A DNA stretch of 12,775 nucleotides from Alphaproteobacteria bacterium (GTDB lineage Bacteria; Pseudomonadota; Alphaproteobacteria; Rhodobacterales; Rhodobacteraceae), in contig JAJRUE010000133.1 of assembly GCA_024277955.1 (NCBI GenBank), forward strand, positions 1 through 12,775. The letters run 5' to 3'. This document shows, one piece after another, positions 1 through 7,300 of the stretch. The notes under the pieces are model-generated. The model worked only from the letters and a program-made list of their open reading frames with translations. It was not told the DNA's origin and made no database searches. The stretch's first letter is position 1; every line of letters starts with the position of its first letter. Position numbers and translations under genes: made by a program.

Positions 1-315
1 AAGCTGGTGCTGGAAGAGGCGCAGCGCAGCCCCGACGGCGCCGGCGGGCAGGTGGAAACCTGGGTGGCGCTGGGGACGGTCTGGGCTTCGGTCCGGGCGG
101 GTGTCGGGCGCGAACAGGCCGGCCAGCTGGTGTCGGTGTCCCGGGTGCCCTACCGGATCGTCGTGCGCGCCGAGCCGGAAGGGTCGGTGGCGCGGCCCAA
201 GCCGGATCAGAGGTTTCGCGACGGCAGCCGGATCTTTCGCATCCTGGCGGTCGCCGAACATGACGCGGCGGCGCATTTCCTGATGTGTCACGCCCGCGAG
301 GAGGTATTGGCATGA
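1..315 (+). CDS. GTA head-tail connector (g7-like), 5' partial
   Basis: The reading frame is open from the first base, and the first codons (K-L-V-L-E-E-A-Q) already look like the conserved 'LEEAQRSPDGAGG' stretch near the N-terminus of g7-type head-tail joining proteins. The real start therefore probably lies a few codons outside the window; the GTG at 7 is unlikely to be it. About 104 codons are visible, against a family length near 110. The family (Phage_H_T_join type) forms a ring between the portal/adaptor complex and the tail and closes the filled head. The W-V-A-L-G-T-V-W-A motif and the C-terminal 'DGSRIFRILAVAEHD' stretch fit this fold. The stop overlaps the g8 start (ATGA), so translation is probably coupled. 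The assignment rests on sequence feel plus position before g8. Confidence 0.85.
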   Translation, partial: KLVLEEAQRSPDGAGGQVETWVALGTVWASVRAGVGREQAGQLVSVSRVPYRIVVRAEPEGSVARPKPDQRFRDGSRIFRILAVAEHDAAAHFLMCHAREEVLA

Positions 316-722
316 GCTATGGCATGGCGGCGGCCCTGCAAGAGGCGGTGTTTCAGACGCTGCTGGCGGATGCGGCGCTGGGGGCGCTGGTGGGGACCGA
401 CATATTCGATGCCGCCCCGCCCGGCGCGGTGCCGCCGATCTACGTGTCGCTCGGCCCCGAAGAGGTCAGCGACGGGTCGGACCAGACCGGGCGCGGCGCG
501 GTGCACGAGTTCACGGTTTCGGTGGTCAGCCAGGCGGCGGGGTTTCGCACCGCCAAGCAGGCCGCCGCGGCGGTATCGGATGCGCTGCTGGGGGCCAGCC
601 TGGTGCTGACCCGCGGGCGTGTCGTCTATCTGAATTTCCTGCGCGCCAAGGCGGCGCGGGTCCAGGGCGCCGATCTGCGCCGGATCGACCTGCGTTTCGC
701 GGCGCGGCTGGAAGACGTTTGA
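312..722 (+). CDS. GTA tail terminator protein (g8-like, DUF3168 family)
   Basis: This 136-residue protein matches the DUF3168 (gp17-like) tail-completion family, which in RcGTA is g8. It forms the ring that caps the tail tube and joins it to the head connector. The start at 312 is chosen over an in-frame upstream start at 285 because it overlaps the g7 stop as ATGA and has a strong GAGGAGGT ribosome site (298-305) seven bases upstream. Family-like features are the N-terminal helix 'LQEAVFQTLLADAALGALVG', the 'IYVSLGPEEVSDGSDQTG' strand-loop, and the C-terminal 'RRIDLRFAARLED' strand. No internal stop or rare-codon patch was seen. It is followed by 28 bases before g9. Confidence 0.9.
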   Translation: MSYGMAAALQEAVFQTLLADAALGALVGTDIFDAAPPGAVPPIYVSLGPEEVSDGSDQTGRGAVHEFTVSVVSQAAGFRTAKQAAAAVSDALLGASLVLTRGRVVYLNFLRAKAARVQGADLRRIDLRFAARLEDV

Positions 723-750
723 ATTTTTCCCTGAATTGGAGTGAATCCCC

Positions 751-1164
751 ATGGTTGCCCAGAACGGCAAGGACCTTTTGATCAAGATCGACATGACGGG
801 CGCCGGCTCGTTCCAGACATTCGCGGGGCTGCGGGCCACGCGGATTTCCTTCAACGCCGAAAGCGTCGATGTGACCAGCCTTGAAAGCGCCGGCGGCTGG
901 CGCGAGCTGCTGGCCGGGTCGGGGGTGAAGAGCGCCTCGATTTCCGGTTCCGGCGTGTTCAAGGACGACACCAGCGACGAACGCGCGCGCCAGATTTTCT
1001 TTGACGGGCAGGTGCCGAATTTTCAGGTGGTGGTGCCCGATTTCGGCATCATCGAGGGGCCGTTCCAGGTGACCTCGATCGACTATGCCGGTTCGCACAA
1101 CGGCGAGGCGACCTATGAGCTGTCGATGGCCTCGGCGGGCGCGCTGACGTTCACGGCGATCTAG
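751..1164 (+). CDS. GTA major tail tube protein (g9-like)
   Basis: This 137-residue protein is the tail-tube subunit (TP901-1-like major tail protein family, Phage_tail_2). Hexameric rings of it stack to form the DNA channel. Recognisable parts are the N-terminal 'GKDLLIKIDMTGAGSFQTFAGLR', the 'ESVDVTSLESAGGWRELLAGSGVKSASISGSGVF' core and 'YELSMASAGALTF' at the end. It is one of only two genes in the cluster with a spacer above 20 bases upstream in this window region, and it has its own GGAG site (738-741). That suits a protein needed in far more copies than its neighbours. The next gene starts only four bases after its stop and lacks a clear ribosome site, which would keep chaperone output lower than tube output. 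Confidence 0.92.
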   Translation: MVAQNGKDLLIKIDMTGAGSFQTFAGLRATRISFNAESVDVTSLESAGGWRELLAGSGVKSASISGSGVFKDDTSDERARQIFFDGQVPNFQVVVPDFGIIEGPFQVTSIDYAGSHNGEATYELSMASAGALTFTAI

Positions 1165-1168
1165 AGCC

Positions 1169-1495
1169 ATGGCGAACCCCTGGACGGGAGAGGTGGCGCT
1201 GGTCATCGACGGGGAGCGCCGGGGGCTCAAGCTGACCCTGGGGGCGCTTGCGGAACTGGAGGCGGCGCTGGAGGCGGACACGCTGATGGCGCTGGTCGAG
1301 CGGTTCGAGAGCGGCGCGTTTTCCAGCCGCGACGTGCTGGCGCTGATCGTGGCGGGTTTGCGCGGCGGCGGCTGGACCGGGGACGCGCGCGACCTGGTGG
1401 CCGCCGAGATCGAGGGCGGTCTGGTGGGGGCCGCGCGCGCAGCCGGGCAGCTGCTGGTGCGGGCGTTTTCGGTGCCCGAGGTGGCCGGAAAATGA
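1169..1495 (+). CDS. GTA tail assembly chaperone (g10-like)
   Basis: This 108-residue protein is like the GTA gp10 tail-assembly chaperone family (Phage_TAC_11). These chaperones bind the tape measure during tail assembly and are absent from the finished particle. The N-terminal 'NPWTGEVALVIDGERRGLKLTLGALAELEAAL' and the helical middle 'LMALVERFESG.FSSRDVLALIVAGLRGGG' are typical. The start lies four bases after the g9 stop with only a weak ribosome site, so translation is probably coupled to g9. It ends in ...GGA AAA TGA, where the TGA overlaps the g10.1 ATG. The A4 run directly before the stop is discussed as a possible -1 frameshift site. Confidence 0.9.
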   Translation: MANPWTGEVALVIDGERRGLKLTLGALAELEAALEADTLMALVERFESGAFSSRDVLALIVAGLRGGGWTGDARDLVAAEIEGGLVGAARAAGQLLVRAFSVPEVAGK

Positions 1496-1695
1496 GCGGT
1501 TTCGACTGGCCCGCGCTGATGCGGGCCGGGATGCGCGGGCTGGGGCTGGCGCCGGATGCGTTCTGGAGGCTGACCCCGGCGGAACTGGCCTTGTTGCTGG
1601 GCCAGGGCAGCGGCACCCGGCCTTTGGGGCGGGCGCGTCTGGAAGAGCTGGAGCGCCTGTATGGCGGGCAGGAAAGGACGAAGTGCGATGAGTGA
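1492..1695 (+). CDS. GTA second tail assembly chaperone (g10.1-like)
   Basis: This small 67-residue protein opens with 'FDWPALMRAGMRGLGLAPDAFWRLTPAELALLLG', the hallmark of the Phage_TAC_6 family (formerly DUF2376), which in RcGTA is g10.1. By analogy with lambda G/GT, the g10/g10.1 pair would supply the two halves of a tape-measure chaperone system. The start overlaps the g10 stop as ATGA and has a GAGGTGG site at 1478-1484 with good spacing. The gene overlaps the g11 start by eight bases. It is easily missed because of its size, but the conserved motif and the tight overlaps on both sides support it. Confidence 0.88.
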   Translation: MSGFDWPALMRAGMRGLGLAPDAFWRLTPAELALLLGQGSGTRPLGRARLEELERLYGGQERTKCDE

Positions 1696-2350
1696 CATTT
1701 TTGGCGGGGACGGGTTCTCGCAGCAGGCGGATGGGTTGAAGGGCACGCTGAGCGGGGCGGCGGCGATGACCGCAGCCTTTGATCAGGAGCTCAAGCGGAT
1801 GCAGGCGACGGTGGCCGATGCGAGCCGCGAGGTGGGCGGGCTGCAGCGCTCGATCGGTTCGGGGCTGCGGCGCGCCATCGACGGGCTGGTTTTCGACGGC
1901 GACAAGCTGTCGGACGTTTTCCGCAATATCGGCAAGTCGATGGTGGATGCGGCCTATGCGGCGGCGCTCAAGCCGGTGACCGGCCAGCTTGGCGGGCTGC
2001 TGGCCGGCGGGATCGAGCGCGTGGTGGGCGGCTTGCTGCCCTTCGAGAAGGGCGCGCCGTTTTCGCAGGGCCGGGTGATGCCGTTTGCGCGCGGCGGCGT
2101 GGTCAACGGGCCGGTGAATTTCGCCATGCGTGGCGGGATGGGTCTGATGGGCGAAGCCGGCCCCGAGGCGATCATGCCGCTGGCGCGCGGCGCCGACGGG
2201 CGGCTTGGGGTGCGCGCGGCGGGCGGCGGGCAGCCGATCAACGTGGTGATGAACATCACGACCCCGGATGTCGAGGGGTTCCGGCGGTCGCGCTCGCAGA
2301 TCGCGGCGCAGCTGAGCCGGGCCCTGGGCCAGGGCGCGCGTAATCGCTGA
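1688..2350 (+). CDS. GTA tape measure protein (g11-like)
   Basis: This 220-residue protein is the tape measure, which fixes tail length and is ejected ahead of the DNA. The start at 1688 (M-S-D-I-F-G-G) is preferred over one at 1661 because GGAAAGGA lies at 1671-1678 and it is the usual N-terminus. Residues about 20-100 are helical and polar ('MTAAFDQELKRMQATVADASREV'). Residues about 100-125 are Gly/Leu-rich and hydrophobic ('GQLGGLLAGGIERVVGGLL'). The region from about 130 to 180 holds 'GGVVNGP...GLMGEAGPEAIMPLARG', a motif common in the C-terminal part of tape measure proteins. It is far shorter than ordinary siphovirus tape measures, in keeping with the short RcGTA tail. Confidence 0.9.
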   Translation: MSDIFGGDGFSQQADGLKGTLSGAAAMTAAFDQELKRMQATVADASREVGGLQRSIGSGLRRAIDGLVFDGDKLSDVFRNIGKSMVDAAYAAALKPVTGQLGGLLAGGIERVVGGLLPFEKGAPFSQGRVMPFARGGVVNGPVNFAMRGGMGLMGEAGPEAIMPLARGADGRLGVRAAGGGQPINVVMNITTPDVEGFRRSRSQIAAQLSRALGQGARNR

Positions 2351-2361
2351 GGAGGGATGAG

Positions 2362-2994
2362 ATGAATTTTCACGAGGTACGGTTTCCGACCAACCTGAGT
2401 TTCGGCTCGGTCGGCGGGCCGGAGCGGCGCACCGAGATCGTGACGCTGGCCAACGGCTATGAGGAACGCAACAGCCCCTGGGCGCATGCGCGCCGGCGCT
2501 ACGATGCCGGGGTCGGGGTTCGGTCGCTGGACGATATCGAGACGCTGATTGCGTTTTTCGAGGCGCGCCAGGGGCAGCTTTTCGGGTTTCGCTGGAAGGA
2601 CTGGTCGGACTTCAAGTCTTCGATCGCCTCGAAGGACATCGCCTTTGAGGACCAGGTGCTTGGCACCGGCGACGGGGCCAGGGTGGATTTCCAGCTGGTC
2701 AAGAACTATCGCTCGGGGTTGCAGAGCTATGCGCGCCCGATCACCAAGCCGGTGCAGGGCACGGTGCTGGTCGGGGTGGCGCGCAGCCTGCAGGTGGAAA
2801 CGGTTGATTACACGGTGGATTACACCACTGGCGTCATCACCTTTCTGACCCCGCCCGGGCAGGGCGCCGAGATCACCGCCGGCTTTGAATTCGACGTGCC
2901 GGTGCGTTTCGACGCGGATCGGATACAGACTTCGGTCGCCAGCTTTCAGGCCGGCGAGATGCCGGATGTGCCGGTGGTGGAGGTTCGGGTCTGA
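2362..2994 (+). CDS. GTA distal tail protein (g12-like, DUF2460)
   Basis: This 210-residue protein is a clear DUF2460 (TIGR02217) member, the RcGTA g12 distal tail protein. It connects the end of the tail tube to the hub. Diagnostic stretches are 'FHEVRFPTNLSFGSVGGPERRTEIV' at the start, 'GYEERNSPWAHARRRYDAGVGVRS' at about 33-56, 'IAFFEARQGQLFGFRWKDWSDFKS' at about 63-88, and 'VDYTTGVITF' near 155. The length matches the family. GGAGGG at 2351-2356 lies five bases before the ATG. The last base of its stop is the first base of the g13 ATG (TGATG), so the two are translationally coupled. Confidence 0.95.
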   Translation: MNFHEVRFPTNLSFGSVGGPERRTEIVTLANGYEERNSPWAHARRRYDAGVGVRSLDDIETLIAFFEARQGQLFGFRWKDWSDFKSSIASKDIAFEDQVLGTGDGARVDFQLVKNYRSGLQSYARPITKPVQGTVLVGVARSLQVETVDYTVDYTTGVITFLTPPGQGAEITAGFEFDVPVRFDADRIQTSVASFQAGEMPDVPVVEVRV

Positions 2995-3881
2995 TGGCGA
3001 TTTCACCGGCCTTCAAGGCGCATCTGGAAAGCGGCGTCACCACCCTGTGCCGCTGCTGGTCGGTCACCCGCAAGGACGGGACCGTGCTGGGGTTCACCGA
3101 TCACGACGTCGATCTGGCCTTTGACGGCATCAGCTTTGCCGCCGACAGCGGCATGGCGGCGCGCACGCTGGAGCAGACCACCGGGCTTTCGGTGGACAAC
3201 ACCGAGGCGCTGGGGGTTCTGAGCAGCGCCTCGGTCACCGAGGACGACATTCGCGCCGGGCGCTACGATGGCGCTCAGGTGGTGGCCTGGCTGGTCAACT
3301 GGGCCGATGTGAGCCAGCGGCTGGTGCTGTTTCGCGGCTCGATCGGGGAAATCCAGCGTTCGGGCGGGGCGTTTCAGGCAGAGCTGCGCGGGCTGACCGA
3401 GGCGCTGAACCAGCCCCAGGGCCGGGTCTACCAGAAGTCCTGCGGGGCGATCCTGGGGGATGCGGCCTGCGGGGTGGATCTGGATGCGCCGGGCTACAGC
3501 GCGGTGGTCGCGGTCGAGGGGATCTCGGGCGGGAAGTTCCTTGACTTTACCTCGCTCGGGGGTTTTGCCGACCGCTGGTTCGAAAAGGGCCGGCTGGTGG
3601 TGCAGGACGGCGCCGGGGCGGGGCTGGTGGCGCTGGTCAAGAATGACCGGCTGACGGGGGGCGCGCGCCGGGTCGAGCTGTGGGAAGCGCTGCGCGCCGA
3701 TGTGCGCGCGGGCGACATGGTTCGCATCGAGGCCGGCTGTGACCGGCGGCTGAAGACCTGCCAGCTGAAGTTCAACAATGTTGCGAATTTCCGCGGTTTT
3801 CCGGCGATCCCCGGTGAAGACTGGCTGATGAGCGTGCCGCGCCGCGACGGGGTGAATGACGGCGGGAGCCTGAGTTCATGA
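2994..3881 (+). CDS. GTA baseplate hub protein (g13-like, DUF2163/phage_BR0599)
   Basis: This 295-residue protein has an N-terminal DUF2163 domain (about 1-165; 'FTDHDVDLAFDGISFAADSGMAARTLEQTTGLSVDN') and a C-terminal phage_BR0599 domain (about 195-285; 'GCDRRLKTCQLKFNNVANFRGFPAIPGEDWL'). It is the hub of the GTA baseplate, sitting between the distal tail protein and g15. Cysteines fall at 19, 21, 150, 159, 249 and 256. The last four make a C-x8-C ... C-x6-C arrangement, the spacing I recall for the iron-sulphur ligands of lambda tip protein gpL. Metal binding is therefore plausible but inferred. Its stop overlaps the g14 start (ATGA), and the three genes g12-g14 form one coupled unit. Confidence 0.95.
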   Translation: MAISPAFKAHLESGVTTLCRCWSVTRKDGTVLGFTDHDVDLAFDGISFAADSGMAARTLEQTTGLSVDNTEALGVLSSASVTEDDIRAGRYDGAQVVAWLVNWADVSQRLVLFRGSIGEIQRSGGAFQAELRGLTEALNQPQGRVYQKSCGAILGDAACGVDLDAPGYSAVVAVEGISGGKFLDFTSLGGFADRWFEKGRLVVQDGAGAGLVALVKNDRLTGGARRVELWEALRADVRAGDMVRIEAGCDRRLKTCQLKFNNVANFRGFPAIPGEDWLMSVPRRDGVNDGGSLSS

Positions 3882-4306
3882 GGCCCGAAGAGGTGGCGCG
3901 CAGCTGGATCGGGACGCCTTATGTGCACCAGGCGTCCTGCCGCGGCGCGGGGGCGGATTGCCTGGGGTTGCTGCGCGGGGTCTGGCGCACGCTTTACGGG
4001 GGCGAGCCCGAAGCGGTGCCGCCCTATACGCCGGACTGGAGCGAGGCGGCGCATGCCGAAACGCTGTGGACGGCGGCGCGCCGGCACCTGCGCGAGATCG
4101 CGGTTGACGGGCTGGCGCCGGGCAATGTGGTGCTGTTCCGGATGCGGTCTGGCTCGGTCGCCAAGCATCTGGGGATCATCGGGGATGTGGGCGCGCGCGC
4201 CAGTTTCATCCACGCATATTCGGGGCATGGCGTCATCGAGAGCCCGCTTTCCGCCCCCTGGCGCCGCCGGATCGTGGCGGCGTTCGAATTTCCGCATCAG
4301 GAGTAG
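3878..4306 (+). CDS. GTA-associated NlpC/P60 cell-wall peptidase (g14-like)
   Basis: This 142-residue protein is an NlpC/P60-type cysteine peptidase (phage NlpC family, TIGR02219). The catalytic cysteine is C28 in 'GADCLGLLRGVW' and the general-base histidine is H97 in 'AKHLGII'. H112 in 'FIHAYSGHGVIES' is the likely third polar residue. It would cut peptide cross-links in the recipient's peptidoglycan so that the tail can deliver DNA to the periplasm. The length is normal, and there is no signal peptide, as expected for a particle-borne enzyme. GGGAG at 3863-3867 precedes the start. It sits between hub and megatron, as in other GTA clusters. Confidence 0.95.
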   Translation: MRPEEVARSWIGTPYVHQASCRGAGADCLGLLRGVWRTLYGGEPEAVPPYTPDWSEAAHAETLWTAARRHLREIAVDGLAPGNVVLFRMRSGSVAKHLGIIGDVGARASFIHAYSGHGVIESPLSAPWRRRIVAAFEFPHQE

Positions 4307-4311
4307 CAAGA

Positions 4312-7300
4312 ATGGCAACCATTGTCTTATCGGCTGTCGGCTCGGCCGTCGGGGCTTCGATCGGCGGGGGCGTGCTGGGGCTGTCCTCGGCTGTGATCGG
4401 GCGCGCGATCGGGGCGACCATCGGGCGGGTCATCGACCAGCGGTTGCTGGGGGCCGGCTCGGAGCCGGTGGAGACCGGCAAGGTGGACCGCTTTCGGTTG
4501 AGCGGCGCCAGCGAAGGCGCGCCGATCGCCCAGGTTTACGGGCGGATGCGGGTGTCGGGGCAGGTGATCTGGGCGTCGCGTTTCAAGGAAAACGTGGCGG
4601 TGAGCGGCGGCGGCAAGGGGGCGCCTGCGCAGCCGCAGACCACCACCTATTCCTACACGGTCAGCATGGCGATCGCGCTGTGCGAGGGCGAGATCACGCG
4701 GGTGGGCCGGGTCTGGGCCGACGGGCGCGAGGTGGCGCGCTACAGTCTGAACATGCGCGTCTATCGCGGCACTTCCGACCAGCTGCCGGATCCCAAGATC
4801 GAGGCGGTGGAGGGCGCCGGGATGTCTCCGGCCTATCGCGGCACGGCCTATGTGGTGCTGGAGGATCTGGATCTGGGCCAGTTCGGCAACCGGGTGCCGC
4901 AGTTTTCGTTCGAGGTGATGCGCCCCGAGCAGGCGGTGCCGGGGGAGGTTCCGGCGGATCCGGCCAACGGCATCCGGGCGGTGGCGCTGATCCCGGGCAC
5001 CGGGGAATACGGGCTGGCGACCACGCCGGTCTATTACGAGACCGCGCCGGGGGTTTCGCGCGCGGCCAATATCAACACGCCGAGCGGCAAGACCGATTTC
5101 GCGACCTCGGTCGAGTCGCTGGGCGAAGAGCTGCCGAACTGCGGCTCGGTTTCGCTGGTGGTGTCGTGGTTCGGCGACGATCTGCGCTGCGACCGGGCGA
5201 CGTTGCGCCCGAAGGTGGAACAGGCGGATGTGGAGGGCAAGGGGATGCCCTGGGTGGTTTCGGGGCTGGGGCGCGCCGGTGCGCAGCTGGTGCCGAAGCT
5301 GAACGGCATGTCGGTCTATGGCGGCACGCCGTGCGATGCGTCGGTGGTCGAGGCGATCGGGCGGCTCAACGCCGATGGCAAGAAGGTGGTGTTCTACCCG
5401 TTCATCCTGATGGATCAGCTGGCGGGTAATGGTCTGACCGACCCCTGGAGCGGGGCGGCGGATCAGCCGGCGCTGCCGTGGCGCGGGCGGATCACGCTGA
5501 GCGTGGCGCCGGGGCAGGCGGGCAGCCCGGATCAGAGCGCGGCGGCGGACGCCGAGGTGGCGGCGTTTTTCGGCGCGGCACAGGTTTCGGATTTCTCGGT
5601 GAGCGGGCAGGATGTGAGCTACAGCGGGCCGGCGGAATGGTCGTTCCGGCGGTTCATCCTGCATTACGCGCATCTGTGCGCCGCGGCGGGCGGGGTGGAT
5701 GCGTTCTGCATCGGCTCAGAGCTGCGCGGGCTGACGCAGATCCGCGGCGCCAGCGGGTTTCCGGTGGTGGCGCAGCTGGTGCAGCTGGCGGCGGACGTGC
5801 GTGCGATCCTGGGCGCGGGCACCCGGATCGGCTATGCCGCCGACTGGTCCGAATATTTCGGCTATCACCCGCAGGACGGATCGGGGGATGTGTATTTCCA
5901 TCTCGATCCCTTGTGGTCGGATCCCAACATAGATTTCGTCGGGATCGACAATTACATGCCTTTGTCCGACTGGCGGGACGGGACGGATCATGCCGATGCG
6001 GGTTGGGGCTCGATTTACAATACCGAATATCTGAAGGCGAATATTGCCGGCGGAGAGGGGTTCGACTGGTACTATGCCAACATCGCGCATGAATTGGCGC
6101 AAAACCGGACGCCGATCACCGATGGCGCCTATAACGAGCCCTGGGTGTTTCGCTACAAGGATATCCGCGCCTGGTGGTCGCAGCCGCATTTCGAGCGGAT
6201 CGGCGGGGTGCGCGCCGCCTCGCCCACGGCCTGGGTGCCGGAAAGCAAGCCGATCTGGTTCACCGAGATCGGCTGCGCCGCGGTGGACAAGGCGACCAAC
6301 CAGCCCAACAAGTTCGTGGATGTGAAGTCTTCGGAAAGCGCCTTGCCGAAATATTCGGACGGGCGGCGCGACGAGCTGATCCAGATGCAATACCTGCGCG
6401 CGATGTTCGAGTTCTGGAACGATCCGGCGAACAACCCCTCGTCGCAGGTTTACGGGGCGCCGATGGTGGACATGGACCGGACCCATGTCTGGGCCTGGGA
6501 CTCGCGGCCGTTTCCGTATTTTCCGCACCGGTCGCAGCTTTGGTCGGATGCGCCGAACTATTACCGCGGTCACTGGATCAACGGGCGCACAAACGCTCGG
6601 TCGCTGGCCGATGTGGTGGCCGAGATCTGTGCCCGTTCGGGGGTGGGGGCGGTGGATGTCTCGGCGCTGTTCGGGCTGGTGCGCGGCTATGTGGTCAGCG
6701 ATATCGCCGGAGCGCGGGCGGCCTTGCAGCCGCTGATGCTGGCCTATGGGGCCGAAGCGGTCGAGCGCGAGGGCGTGCTGTCGTTCCGCAACCGGAGCGG
6801 GATCGCCACCGGCAGCGTGGACGAGGCCAAGGTGGTCATCGCGCCGGATCAGGACAGCCCGGTCGAGCGCATCCGCGCGCCGGAAGCGGAAATGGCCGGG
6901 CGGCTGCGGCTGGCCTTTGTCGATGCCGATGGCGATTACGAGACCCGGTTCGAGGATGCGGTTTTCCCCGACTCGACTTCGGAGGTGGTGTCGCGCAGCG
7001 AGTTTCCGCTGCTGTTGACCCGTACCGAGGGGCGGGCGATCACCGAACGCTGGCTGGCCGAAGCGCGGGTGGCGCGCGATCTGGTGCGCTTTTCGCTGCC
7101 GCCGTCGCGTCTGGCGCTGGGGGCGGGCGACGTGGTGGCGCTGACCGAGGGCAGCGGCGCGGTATCCTACCGGATCGACCGGGTGATCCAGGGCGAAGCG
7201 CAGGTTCTGGAAGCGGTCCGGGTGGAGCCCGAGCAATACCAGGCCAGCGACGCGGCGGACGAGCCGGGCGATGTGCGCCCGTTCACCCCGCCGACCCCGG

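Noticed and set aside
285..311. Earlier start for g8
   Set aside because: It would overlap g7 by 31 bases and bypass the strong GAGGAGGT site placed for the ATG at 312.
2802..2825. Tandem 12-base repeat (11 of 12 identical) in g12 encoding V-D-Y-T twice
   Set aside because: It falls in the conserved 'DYTTGVITF' region of DUF2460 proteins and is probably a coding coincidence or an old duplication, with no sign of slippage variation that can be judged from one sequence.
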